DNA of 61,049 nt. Origin: Bacteroidota bacterium. Lineage in GTDB: Bacteria; Bacteroidota; Bacteroidia; Bacteroidales; Porphyromonadaceae. Location of the stretch: assembly GCA_023396255.1 (NCBI GenBank), contig JAEWWU010000012.1, forward strand, positions 1-61,049, read 5' to 3'. Of the stretch, positions 34,120 to 42,231 are shown piece after piece. Under the pieces are notes generated by a model. It was given only the letters and a program-made list of their open reading frames with translations. It made no database searches and had not been told where the DNA came from. The position numbers and the translations under genes were made by a program. Every line of letters begins with the position of its first letter. Position 1 is the stretch's first letter.

Positions 34120-36552
34120 ATGAAAGTACTAAAGTTTGGAGGGAAATCCCTTGATAACGGGCAAGGGATCAAGAGTGTATTAGATATTATCGTGCGTGAA
34201 AAGGCTGAAGAGGTTGCTCCTCTTGTCGTGGTTTCGGCACGGGGTAATGCCACAGATACCTTGATTGCTCTAGTGCAACAAGCACAAAAGGGAGAGTCCT
34301 ATCAAGAGATGTGGCAGGCTTTTTGTGAGCATCAGCAAGGTTCTTCACAAGTAGATCTGAGTGCAGAAATAGAGTTGGGGAACAGGCTCTTGTCGGGGAT
34401 TGCTTTGTTGCGCGAGTGCTCCCTCAAGACAATGGATGCTTTCGTGTCCATAGGCGAGGTAATGGCAGCAAAATACGTGGCGCACGCTCTTAACGCACGA
34501 GGCTGTGCTGCTGTGGCAATCGATGCAGGAGATTTGCTCGTCACGGATAGTCAGTATGGCAATGCGGCTGTAGATTTAGAGGCTTCTCAGCTCAAGACCT
34601 GCTCTTACCTCAAGAGGTTTTCCCCTGATATAATTGCCGTGGTGACAGGCTTTATTGCTCGAGACTATCACGGAGATCGTACTACATTGGGGCGAAATGG
34701 TAGCAACTATACCGCTGCGTTGCTCGCCAATTTCCTTGATGCCCAGTCAATGGCCAATTATACCCATGTCAATGGAATATTTACAGCTAATCCCTCGCTT
34801 GTCTCTGAGGCGATCAAGATAGACGAGCTCTCGTATGCCGATGCCGCTGAGCTCTCGCAGTTTGGTGCAGAGATCTTGCATACTAAGACGATTGAGCCCT
34901 TGCAGAAGAAGGGCATACCGCTACGGGTACTCAATACATTTACCTCTTCGAATGGCACGCTTGTTACGGCCCAACCCAAAGAGAAGGATGTGCGTGCCAT
35001 CGCCTCTCTACCACACAAAGCTCTCATACATTTTGAGGGGAAAAATATGCTCGGATGTATAGGTATTGATGCTCGTATCTTTGCTGCCTTTGCTCGTGTG
35101 GAAGTGAGTGTGGGGCTTATCTCTCAGGGTTCTACTGAGCGTGGTATAGCGATTGTGGTGGATGAGGCGAATGCTGATGTGGCGGTAGGTGCGCTCACGC
35201 AAGAGTTTAGACAAGATCTGGCCGAAGGCGCTATCACAAACATTTATTCGGAGAAAGGGCTGGCAATTGTGGCTATCATAGGTATGAAGCTCTCGCAGTT
35301 TGACCGTCCCTATAAAGCACTCGTACGCAACCGTATCGTTCCATTACTGCTCAATAACACCGTGCCTGATAATACCCTCTGTTTACTTGTGCGAGATGAT
35401 GAGGTGGTCAAGGCTCTTAATGTGATCCATGGTGAAATGTTTGAGCACGCCAAGAGGATACATCTCGCAGTCATTGGACATGGAGCTGTGGGCGGTGCAC
35501 TTATTGATCAAATATTGGAGCAAAGGACTCTCATTCACGAGCGCAAGAATATTGACCTGCGTATCTTTGCCATTGCCAACTCTAAGAGCTTGCTCCTCGC
35601 TCCGCAAGGGCAAGTCGACGAAATATCGGGAGACTGGCGTACCCTAAAAAATAGCTGCCCAGATACTACCGATATTGTAGAGCAGATAATTAATTTTGCT
35701 AGGGAGCATATGCTCGAAAATACAATCCTTGTTGATAATACCTCTTCAGTAGCCATAGCACAGAGTTATGAGCTGTTGGCGCGTAATGGGTTCGATATTG
35801 TGAGCTCTAATAAAAAGAGTAATACGGCCTCGTGGTATGAGTATACTGCACTTCGCGAGACACTCAAGCGATGTCGGCGCAGCTATCGCTACGAAACCAA
35901 CGTGGGTGCTGGGCTACCGCTTATCGACAACTTGAGACTACTTCACCTCTCGGGCGAAAGGATTACAAGGATACATGGACTCTTTTCAGGTAGTCTTAGC
36001 TATATCTTCAATACTCTAGGTGAGTATCCAGAGATCTCTTTTCACGAAGTGTTGCAGGAGTCGGCTCGGATGGGATATACCGAGCCCGATCCTCGTGAGG
36101 ATTTGAGTGGTGAAGATGTGGTGCGCAAGGTGCTGATCCTCGCGAGGGAGCTCGACGTACCTGCTGAGATGAGTGATGTAGAGTGGCACAATCCCATACC
36201 GGTAGAGCTTAGAGCTCTGAATCGTAGCGATTTTGAACGAGAGTTACCCAGATTGGAGCTTGAGATTGAAGCCCTTCGCCAGGGATGTGCTAGCGATGAA
36301 GTGCTGCGCTATGTAGGTGATGTAATATGGGATGATCGCAATGGCAAGGCATATCTCAGTGCAGGGCTTAAGCGCGTACCACGTTCTTCACCCCTGGGAA
36401 GCGTGCGAGGAGCTGATAGTTGCTTCGAGATTTATACTGAGAGCTATGGCAGTCGTCCTATTGTGATACAAGGTGCTGGTGCTGGTGCTGTAGTTACCGC
36501 CCGCGGGGTTTTCGGTGACCTGCTGCGTCTTGCTGAGGGCTATGAAGACTAA
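34120..36552 (+). CDS. thrA: Bifunctional aspartokinase / homoserine dehydrogenase
   Basis: This enzyme catalyses the first and third steps from aspartate to homoserine. The protein has 810 residues. The kinase domain (1-290) begins VLKFGGKSLDNGQG, where most relatives have KFGGTS. Two ACT-type regulatory domains lie near 300-450. The dehydrogenase domain has the NAD-binding AVIGHGAVGGALIDQIL (about 448), IVSSNKKSNTAS, and catalytic segments GAGLPLIDNL and GLFSGSLSYIFNTL. It supplies homoserine to MetX, so the three genes form a complete path from aspartate semialdehyde supply to homocysteine. It contains CATG sites at 34765, 35428, 35479 and 35974. Confidence 0.94.
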   Translation: MKVLKFGGKSLDNGQGIKSVLDIIVREKAEEVAPLVVVSARGNATDTLIALVQQAQKGESYQEMWQAFCEHQQGSSQVDLSAEIELGNRLLSGIALLRECSLKTMDAFVSIGEVMAAKYVAHALNARGCAAVAIDAGDLLVTDSQYGNAAVDLEASQLKTCSYLKRFSPDIIAVVTGFIARDYHGDRTTLGRNGSNYTAALLANFLDAQSMANYTHVNGIFTANPSLVSEAIKIDELSYADAAELSQFGAEILHTKTIEPLQKKGIPLRVLNTFTSSNGTLVTAQPKEKDVRAIASLPHKALIHFEGKNMLGCIGIDARIFAAFARVEVSVGLISQGSTERGIAIVVDEANADVAVGALTQEFRQDLAEGAITNIYSEKGLAIVAIIGMKLSQFDRPYKALVRNRIVPLLLNNTVPDNTLCLLVRDDEVVKALNVIHGEMFEHAKRIHLAVIGHGAVGGALIDQILEQRTLIHERKNIDLRIFAIANSKSLLLAPQGQVDEISGDWRTLKNSCPDTTDIVEQIINFAREHMLENTILVDNTSSVAIAQSYELLARNGFDIVSSNKKSNTASWYEYTALRETLKRCRRSYRYETNVGAGLPLIDNLRLLHLSGERITRIHGLFSGSLSYIFNTLGEYPEISFHEVLQESARMGYTEPDPREDLSGEDVVRKVLILARELDVPAEMSDVEWHNPIPVELRALNRSDFERELPRLELEIEALRQGCASDEVLRYVGDVIWDDRNGKAYLSAGLKRVPRSSPLGSVRGADSCFEIYTESYGSRPIVIQGAGAGAVVTARGVFGDLLRLAEGYED

Positions 36553-36700
36553 ATGATAAGGAGGAAATTAGATACAATTTCAGAGGGCTTCTTGTTAATT
36601 TTCTAAAGCCTATGCCCTGACGGAGACTGAGGTATTTTACCGAAATCGGAAAATGATTGATATCCATCAAGTGCTTTGATATAATCTTGATTCTACAAAC

Positions 36701-36738
36701 AAAAAACGCAGTGAAGTTAAACTTACTGCGTTTTTTGT
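36701..36738. terminator. Terminator of the met operon
   Basis: AAAAAACGCAGT (36701-36712) and ACTGCGTTTTTT (36725-36736) form a perfect 12-bp stem, extended inward by AAGTT/AACTT. It can act in both directions. The 36553-36700 stretch before it holds no gene I can see. Confidence 0.85.
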
Positions 36739-36785
36739 GTTCGTATGTGAGCGAATCTTTTTAGGTGGAAATTTCATTCTGCTGT

Positions 36786-36809
36786 TTTTGCTCCACCTTT
36801 TGCTCCACC
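36786..36809. repeat. Perfect tandem 12-bp repeat near tRNA-Phe
   Basis: TTTTGCTCCACC occurs twice head to tail (36786-36797, 36798-36809), about 105 bases downstream of the tRNA-Phe 3' end. Tandem short repeats of this form, next to tRNA genes, occur at the arm-binding sites of Bacteroidetes tyrosine integrases. A related TTTTGCACCC lies past tRNA-Ser at the window end. Confidence 0.6.
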
Positions 36810-36850
36810 AAAATCGGTAATATTCTGCTATATTTTGCGTAAGTGGGAAA

Positions 36851-36888
36851 AATAAAAACTCCCGACTTCGTTTAGAAGTCAGGAGTTT
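36851..36888 (-). terminator. Terminator of tRNA-Phe
   Basis: On the minus strand AACTCCTGACTTC pairs with GAAGTCGGGAGTT (one G-U) and is followed by TTTATTTTT. It lies 26 bases past the tRNA. Confidence 0.85.
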
Positions 36889-36912
36889 ACGCCGTTTTGC
36901 TTCTCCTCAAAG

Positions 36913-36985
36913 TGGTGCCACCAGGATTCGAACCGGGGACACACGGATTTTCAGTCCGATGCTCTACCAACTGAGCTATGGCACC
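36913..36985 (-). tRNA. tRNA-Phe (anticodon GAA)
   Basis: A 73-nt cloverleaf: acceptor GGTGCCA with TGGCACC, D arm with GCTCAGTTGGTAGAGC, anticodon loop CTGAAAA with GAA at 36952-36950, T arm GGTTCGAATCC and discriminator A. CCA is not encoded. The gene has its own promoter and terminator. Confidence 0.97.
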
Positions 36986-37006
36986 GTGTCTTTTTCTTTG
37001 ACGTTG

Positions 37007-37036
37007 CAAAGATACTACTTTTTTTTATTCCTGCAA
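37007..37036 (-). promoter_or_regulatory. Promoter of tRNA-Phe
   Basis: On the minus strand TTG (37036-37034) and TATCTTTG (37014-37007) are 19 bases apart, just upstream of the tRNA. Confidence 0.75.
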
Positions 37037-37341
37037 TAGGCTAACTCGTTTTTTGAGTTTGGCAGATTTTTGGATCAAGTGCAGTGATAGCCAGAAAGTA
37101 GCAAAAGAGGATATAAGGGATACTTATTGCGTCTGTATAAACGCAGTTTTGGAATGAAGAATGCAATGAATAGAGGAAAAATATTAACGGCTATCACTTT
37201 GGTCATAAGCATTGGTGAAGCAGAAAAACCACTAGATGTGACTAAAAGAGGAACACCTTGCTGCAAAAATGGTCGTTAAAGGAATTGTGACCAACAAAAA
37301 TTACTGAAGGTAGTTGGTGGTTAAGAGGGGCATTAGTTGAA
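37037..37341. other. Gene-free stretch upstream of tRNA-Phe
   Basis: A 63-codon minus-strand frame (37075-37266) has a hydrophobic, basic translation with no recognisable domain; I do not call it. GGTCGTTAAAGGAATTGTGACC at 37271-37292 is an imperfect copy (18 of 22) of a sequence inside the next terminator. Confidence 0.45.
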
Positions 37342-37397
37342 CGAAAAAACGGTTGTTAAAGGGTTTGTGACTTTCTTCAACAACCGTTGCCTTTTTT
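37342..37397 (-). terminator. Terminator of the ECF sigma gene
   Basis: AACGGTTGTT (37348-37357) and AACAACCGTT (37379-37388) form a perfect 10-bp stem. On the minus strand a run of T follows; on the plus strand CCTTTTTT follows, so it may be bidirectional. Confidence 0.8.
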
Positions 37398-37416
37398 GGC
37401 AATATGGAAAAGAAGG

Positions 37417-37905
37417 TCAGTCTGAAAGTGTTTTTTGAAGTTCTTTTCGGGCTAGAAATATGCGACTTTTTATGGTCCCTAAGGGAACATCTAATTTGTC
37501 AGCAATTTCATTGTATTTGTACCCGGCTATGTACATTTTAAATGGAATACGCAAAAGATCGCTCAGTTTATCAATCGAAGAATAGATTTCTTTAAGTCTT
37601 ACAGGGCTATCTGTTGTACCTTCGGAGAGAACTGTGAGATTGTAAGCATCTACCGATGAATCAATGATATTTTGTGTTCGTACTGATTTATGGTAGTTGT
37701 TGATAAATATGTTACGCATCACAGTAAGTACCCATCCTTTGAAGTTTACATTATCTACGAATTTATCTCGATTTTTGAGAATGCGAAGAGTGGTATCTTG
37801 TATCAAATCTTGCGCATCATCGTAGTCAGATGTTAGAGACAGGGCAAAGCTACGCATATTGTCTTGTAGACCGAGTAGGGTATCGCTGAATTGAGTTGAT
37901 GTCAT
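37417..37905 (-). CDS. ECF-family RNA polymerase sigma factor
   Basis: The protein has 162 residues. Region 2 is seen at about 15-75 (DYDDAQDLIQDTTLRILKN and GWVLTVMRNIFINNY) and region 4 at about 105-160 (FKMYIAGYKYNEIADKL, VPLGTIKSRIFLARKELQK). I start at 37905 (MTSTQFSDTLLG) because homologs begin near here; the 21 residues upstream are basic and unlike the family. No anti-sigma gene is adjacent, so the control of this factor is not visible. P. gingivalis has an ECF factor that controls T9SS genes; whether this is that one cannot be told from the window. Confidence 0.88.
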   Translation of the reverse strand: MTSTQFSDTLLGLQDNMRSFALSLTSDYDDAQDLIQDTTLRILKNRDKFVDNVNFKGWVLTVMRNIFINNYHKSVRTQNIIDSSVDAYNLTVLSEGTTDSPVRLKEIYSSIDKLSDLLRIPFKMYIAGYKYNEIADKLDVPLGTIKSRIFLARKELQKTLSD

Positions 37906-38135
37906 ATTACTTCCTTTATATTTGTTCCGTCTCTGTTTCTTTGTCTTGATGCAGGCGGATTTATTCACTTTTTTATTTTACTAAATCTCTGTAGAAGGGA
38001 GCAATCTCTAACCTTCTTGGGCAAAAGTAGACCAATAGAATATGTATTGCTATTCACAAAGTTGTATGGGTATATAAATAAAATCAATAACCCCTGTTTT
38101 GTGACCGTACAAATGTTCGAATAGGTCGTCCTTTT

Positions 38136-38321
38136 TTGGATAGGTAAACGGATTGGCCCAATGTTTATCCCTCCATAAAAAGAGGTTAGTAGAATCCGTT
38201 GGACAAAAAATATTTTTTCTTCGGACGAAATAAAAAATAGTAGGGAATTATCCAAAATTAGTTCCCTGAAAATTGTCAAAAACTAGGGAACTAATTGCCA
38301 ATTAAAGAGGAATAAATCAAC
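38136..38321 (+). repeat. Dispersed intergenic repeat, copy R2 (near full length)
   Basis: About 186 bases that match R3 (51089-51275, opposite orientation) almost throughout, from TTGGATAGGTAA to GGAATAAATCAAC. AATTAGTTCCCT and AGGGAACTAATT form a perfect 12-bp hairpin. The same middle strand can pair instead with the upstream AGGGAATTA. It lies between the divergent sigma-factor and ABC-F genes and encodes nothing I recognise, although a 104-codon frame crosses it. Confidence 0.8.
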
Positions 38322-38447
38322 AATGGGAGAAATGGAGATCGTTTTCAGAGAAGTTTTGAGAGTAGAAAGAAAAGTTCCCGAACTTTATTGGAAAATTGTA
38401 TCAATGATTACTCTAAGAGAAATTTTTCAAAGCTCTTTATAAATGAG

Positions 38448-38455
38448 TACCTTTG
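38448..38455 (+). promoter_or_regulatory. -7 box of the ABC-F promoter
   Basis: TACCTTTG at 38448-38455 gives a start near 38462, which rules out the upstream in-frame Met at 38388 and supports ATG 38487. Confidence 0.6.
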
Positions 38456-38486
38456 CAAAATTATTATCAAAAATATAGACTTAGGA

Positions 38487-40112
38487 ATGATCACAGTAAA
38501 CGACCTCACTATTCAATTCGGGAAAAGAACCCTTTTCCAAGACGTGAATCTAAAATTTACTCCTGGTAATTGTTATGGTATTATTGGTGCAAATGGAGCA
38601 GGAAAATCTACAATGCTCCGAGCCATATCCGGAGAAATTGACCCCACGCGAGGCACAGTTTCTATGGGACCGGGAGAGCGAATGTCGGTACTAAGTCAGG
38701 ACCACTTTGCCTTTGATGAATACACGGTCCTTAATACGGTGTTAATGGGGCATACCACTTTGTGGGCCATAATGGAAGAGAAAGAGGCGATATATAGCAA
38801 ACCGGATTTCTCTGACGAAGATGGAAATAGAGTTGCGGAGCTGGAGGAACAATTTGCCAACTTGGATGGATGGAATGCCGAGAGTGATGCCGCGGCCCTT
38901 TTGAGTGGATTGGGAATCAAAGAAGATCTGCATTATCAGTTGATGAAGGATATCAGTGGAAAACAGAAGGTGCGGGTTTTGTTGGCTCGTGCTCTTTTCG
39001 GGAAACCCGATAATTTGCTGCTGGATGAGCCAACCAATGATCTTGACTTGGAGACTGTTTCTTGGTTAGAAAATTATTTGGCAGAAACAGAGAGTACGGT
39101 TTTAGTTGTCAGCCACGACCGTCACTTCTTAGATGCTGTTTCTACGCATACGATAGACATAGATTTCTCCAAGGTTCGTCAGTTTGCCGGAAACTATAGC
39201 TATTGGTACGAATCAAGCCAACTGGCTTTGCGTCAGCAGCAACAGCAGAACAAGAAAGCCGAAGAAAAACGAAAAGAATTGGAAGAGTTTATTCGCAGAT
39301 TTAGTGCCAATGTAGCCAAGAGTAAGCAAACTACCAGTCGAAAAAAGATGCTTGAGAAACTCAACGTGGATGAGATCGTGGCTTCTTCTCGTCGTTATCC
39401 CGGAATTTTGTTCAATCCGGAAAGAGAACCGGGAAACAAGGTTTTGGAAGTAAAAGGATTAACAGCTTCTGTAGAAGGGGAAATTTTATTTAATGACCTG
39501 AATTTCAATGTGGAACGAGAGGATAAAATCGTTTTTATCAGTCGAGATCCACGCGCAATGACAGCCTTTTTTGAGATTGTCAATGGCAATAGAAAGGCAG
39601 ATTCAGGAACTTTTGAGTGGGGACAAACCATCACCAAGGCCTACTTGCCGGTGGATAATACAAGTTTTTTCAATACAGATCTCAACTTAGTGGAATGGTT
39701 GGGGCAATTTGCCCAGGATACCAACGATGTGTATTTGAAAGGATTTTTAGGGAGAATGCTTTTTAGCGGAGAGGAGGTGTATAAAAAAGCATCCGTGCTT
39801 TCGGGAGGAGAAAAGATGCGTTGTATGATTTCTCGAATGATGCTTCCTCCCGGTCCCAACGTATTGGTTTTGGATACTCCGACCAACCACTTGGACTTGG
39901 AGTCTATTCAGGCTTTTAACAACACATTGATCTCTTTCAAGGGAAATGTTTTGTTTTCCAGCCACGATCACGAATTCATTCGTACAGTTGCCAATAGGGT
40001 CATTGAGTTGGGGCCCAATGGAATTATTGATAAAATAATCAATTACGATGATTATATTTCGGATGAATCCATTATTCCCCTAAGGGAGAAAATCTATACT
40101 TCTCAAAAATAG
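38487..40112 (+). CDS. ABC-F family ATPase (YbiT-like), second site degenerate
   Basis: The protein has 541 residues with two ABC domains and no membrane segments. ABC-F proteins act on ribosomes. Domain 1 is intact in Walker A (GIIGANGAGKSTM) and Walker B (LLLDEPTNDLDLET), but its signature reads ISGKQKVR. Domain 2 has no Walker A: the position reads ISRDPRAMTAF, and its Walker B reads VLDTPTNHLD with Thr for the catalytic Glu, while its signature LSGGEKMR is normal. So one composite site (Walker A of domain 1 with signature of domain 2) should work and the other should not. I recall this second-half pattern from other Bacteroidetes YbiT-like proteins. Confidence 0.88.
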   Translation: MITVNDLTIQFGKRTLFQDVNLKFTPGNCYGIIGANGAGKSTMLRAISGEIDPTRGTVSMGPGERMSVLSQDHFAFDEYTVLNTVLMGHTTLWAIMEEKEAIYSKPDFSDEDGNRVAELEEQFANLDGWNAESDAAALLSGLGIKEDLHYQLMKDISGKQKVRVLLARALFGKPDNLLLDEPTNDLDLETVSWLENYLAETESTVLVVSHDRHFLDAVSTHTIDIDFSKVRQFAGNYSYWYESSQLALRQQQQQNKKAEEKRKELEEFIRRFSANVAKSKQTTSRKKMLEKLNVDEIVASSRRYPGILFNPEREPGNKVLEVKGLTASVEGEILFNDLNFNVEREDKIVFISRDPRAMTAFFEIVNGNRKADSGTFEWGQTITKAYLPVDNTSFFNTDLNLVEWLGQFAQDTNDVYLKGFLGRMLFSGEEVYKKASVLSGGEKMRCMISRMMLPPGPNVLVLDTPTNHLDLESIQAFNNTLISFKGNVLFSSHDHEFIRTVANRVIELGPNGIIDKIINYDDYISDESIIPLREKIYTSQK

Positions 40113-40217
40113 AGTATTCGAAAAAAATGCTTTAATTTGTACAGCAAATAAGTTTACATTTAAAATTGCTCGGATGGGTTTCCCTCGTCTTGCAGTTTCC
40201 AATCTTTCGCACACAAT

Positions 40218-42053
40218 ATGAAAAAGACGCACAACATTATTCTTATGTCTCCTGCCTTAGAGTCTGAGGCATCTGCAGAAACAAACACTCCTCTAAATTG
40301 TACACAGTCACAATCTTCCTCGGAAGAGGAGCTTTCGGCATCTCAGGAGGAGAAGAAGCTCGAGGACAAACAGCTGTCCGCGATGAGTTGTGCCCAGTTG
40401 GTAGAAACCATTGCTGTATTGTTGCAGGGAGAAGAGCTTCCTCCTCGTTCGGAAATAGAACGTATTAAGAGCATCTTTTTTAAGAAGAAGAATGGCTATG
40501 CGGCAGACCCAAATCAGGTAGAATTGTTGAAAGACGCCGAAGTTCAAGAAATTCGTTTTAGGGATCTAATTAATGATTTCAAAGAGCAAAATAAAAAGCG
40601 TTTGGAGGAACAAAATCTGCAAAAGGAGCAAAATTTGGCTCGAAAGAAAGAATTAATAGAGGAGCTTCGAGAGCTACTAACCAGTACAGAAGATTTTAGT
40701 CAGATCAGAACGGATTTTCATACTATAGGTGAGAATTGGCGTAGCGTGGGAGCTATTCCCGAACCGGAAGAAGGTAGAATTCATAAGGAATACGGAGCCT
40801 TGGTGGAGCAGTTCTACGACCTAAAACAAATCAACGATGAGTTTAGGGAGTACGATTTCAAAAAGAACTTGGAGGCTAAGCAGGTCATTATAGAGCAAGC
40901 CAAAGAATTGTTGACCGTTTCAGATACAGTAAAGGCTGTAAAAGAGTTGCACGAGTTGCACAATGCTTGGAGAGACTTAGGACCTGTTGCCAGAGATTTG
41001 CGCAAAAGTATTTGGGAGGAATTCAAAGAAATATCCTCTCTTATACATAAGAAGAATAACGACTTTTTTGAACAGAAACACGCACAAGAGAGGGAAAATC
41101 TTAAGGCAAAAGAAGATATCTGTGTGTGGATTGAATCTATAGATCTTTCGTCTCTAACCTCCGTTGGCGAATGGAACAAGAAGACCAAAGAGGTTTTGGA
41201 GCAGCAGAAAGAATGGAAAAAGATCGGTTTTGCTTCGCACAAAAGCAACGATGCCGTTTATTCCCGATTTAGAGCCGCTTGTGATGCTTTTTTTGATAAA
41301 AGGTCTTCTTTCTTTGGAGATTTATCCGAAGATATAGAAGAGCGCTTGAAGAAAAGAGAAGCCTTGGCTCAAGAAGCTGAAGACATTTTGGGCGAAGGAG
41401 TCAGTGGGAAAAATGCCAAGCGAATAAGGGAATTGCAAGACGAATGGTACCAGATTGGATTTACTCCCCGCAAATTGGAAGCTGTTCATAGGGAGCGTTT
41501 TTCGAAGGCGTGCAGTGCTTTCTTCAAACAATTGAAAGCACAACGCTCTGTAGTTAGTGCCGAGCAAAATGAAAATTTGCAGCAAAAGCAGGCAATTATA
41601 GAGGAAGCTAAGAAATTGCTCGAATTGGATGAAATAGAAAATCAAGAAGATATTTATCAATTGATAGAGCGTTTCCACAAGATTGGGCACGTACCTATGC
41701 GTCAAAAAGAACAGGTATACAAGGATTTCAATTCAATTGTGGATGAGTTGATGAAGAAGTTCAAAGTGGCACGTGTTCGTAAACGTGTAGACAAGTATGA
41801 GTCCAATATTGAGGAAATATCTGGAGACAAGAAGAAATTGCTCGAAGAAAGGGATCGATTAAATAGAATAAAAGAACGGATACAGAATGAGTTGAATACT
41901 TATTCAAACAATTTGGGCTTCTTCAATATCTCCTCCAATGGAGGCAGTTCATTACTCAGAGATGTAGAAAATAAACAGAAGAGACTACAAGATGATATTG
42001 ATTTGACAGTGGAGAAGATTCGGTTGATCAATGAAAAACTTAAAGAGCTGTAA
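40218..42053 (+). CDS. DUF349 repeat protein, coiled coil
   Basis: The protein has 611 residues. After an acidic, Ser/Glu-rich N-terminus (about 1-60), a Lys/Glu-rich helical body contains several DUF349 units, each with a W-x(2-4)-G-like core: NWRSVGAIPEPEEGRIHKEY, AWRDLGPVARDLRKSIWEEF, EWKKIGFASHKSNDAVYSRF, EWYQIGFTPRKLEAVHRERF and a last degenerate one at RFHKIGHVPM. The end is a long coiled coil. The family has no established function. Starts at 40218 (MKKTHN) and 40245 (MSPALE) are both possible. Confidence 0.85.
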   Translation: MKKTHNIILMSPALESEASAETNTPLNCTQSQSSSEEELSASQEEKKLEDKQLSAMSCAQLVETIAVLLQGEELPPRSEIERIKSIFFKKKNGYAADPNQVELLKDAEVQEIRFRDLINDFKEQNKKRLEEQNLQKEQNLARKKELIEELRELLTSTEDFSQIRTDFHTIGENWRSVGAIPEPEEGRIHKEYGALVEQFYDLKQINDEFREYDFKKNLEAKQVIIEQAKELLTVSDTVKAVKELHELHNAWRDLGPVARDLRKSIWEEFKEISSLIHKKNNDFFEQKHAQERENLKAKEDICVWIESIDLSSLTSVGEWNKKTKEVLEQQKEWKKIGFASHKSNDAVYSRFRAACDAFFDKRSSFFGDLSEDIEERLKKREALAQEAEDILGEGVSGKNAKRIRELQDEWYQIGFTPRKLEAVHRERFSKACSAFFKQLKAQRSVVSAEQNENLQQKQAIIEEAKKLLELDEIENQEDIYQLIERFHKIGHVPMRQKEQVYKDFNSIVDELMKKFKVARVRKRVDKYESNIEEISGDKKKLLEERDRLNRIKERIQNELNTYSNNLGFFNISSNGGSSLLRDVENKQKRLQDDIDLTVEKIRLINEKLKEL

Positions 42054-42106
42054 ATGACGTTGTTTTAATATGTGTTCTCGGTAGTTTCAGGAGAATAAGT
42101 ACAGCA

Positions 42107-42143
42107 AAAGCTCACGAGGGGGGAATCCTTTTTCGTGAGCTTT
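42107..42143. terminator. Bidirectional terminator between convergent genes
   Basis: AAAGCTCACGA (42107-42117) and TCGTGAGCTTT (42133-42143) form a perfect 11-bp stem between the DUF349 gene and the chromate-transporter genes. Confidence 0.8.
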
Positions 42144-42231
42144 GTTCTTGTATTGTAATAATTTATTTCTTGATTTTTTTGAGACTTGTGGCTATTTTTC
42201 TGCCGCTTTTGGGGGAGAAATGTGAGGCCAT

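Noticed and set aside
36665..36775. 36-codon minus-strand frame as the start of another integrase (ATG just upstream of the met terminator)
   Set aside because: The translation does not resemble an integrase arm domain, and most of it is the met-operon terminator hairpin.
37075..37266. 63-codon minus-strand frame with hydrophobic residues
   Set aside because: No family match that I can see, and it lies in the tRNA-Phe upstream region with no promoter of its own.
37965..38279. 104-codon minus-strand frame upstream of the sigma gene
   Set aside because: Most of it is the R2 repeat read as protein; the same repeat elsewhere breaks or shifts the frame, so it is not a gene.
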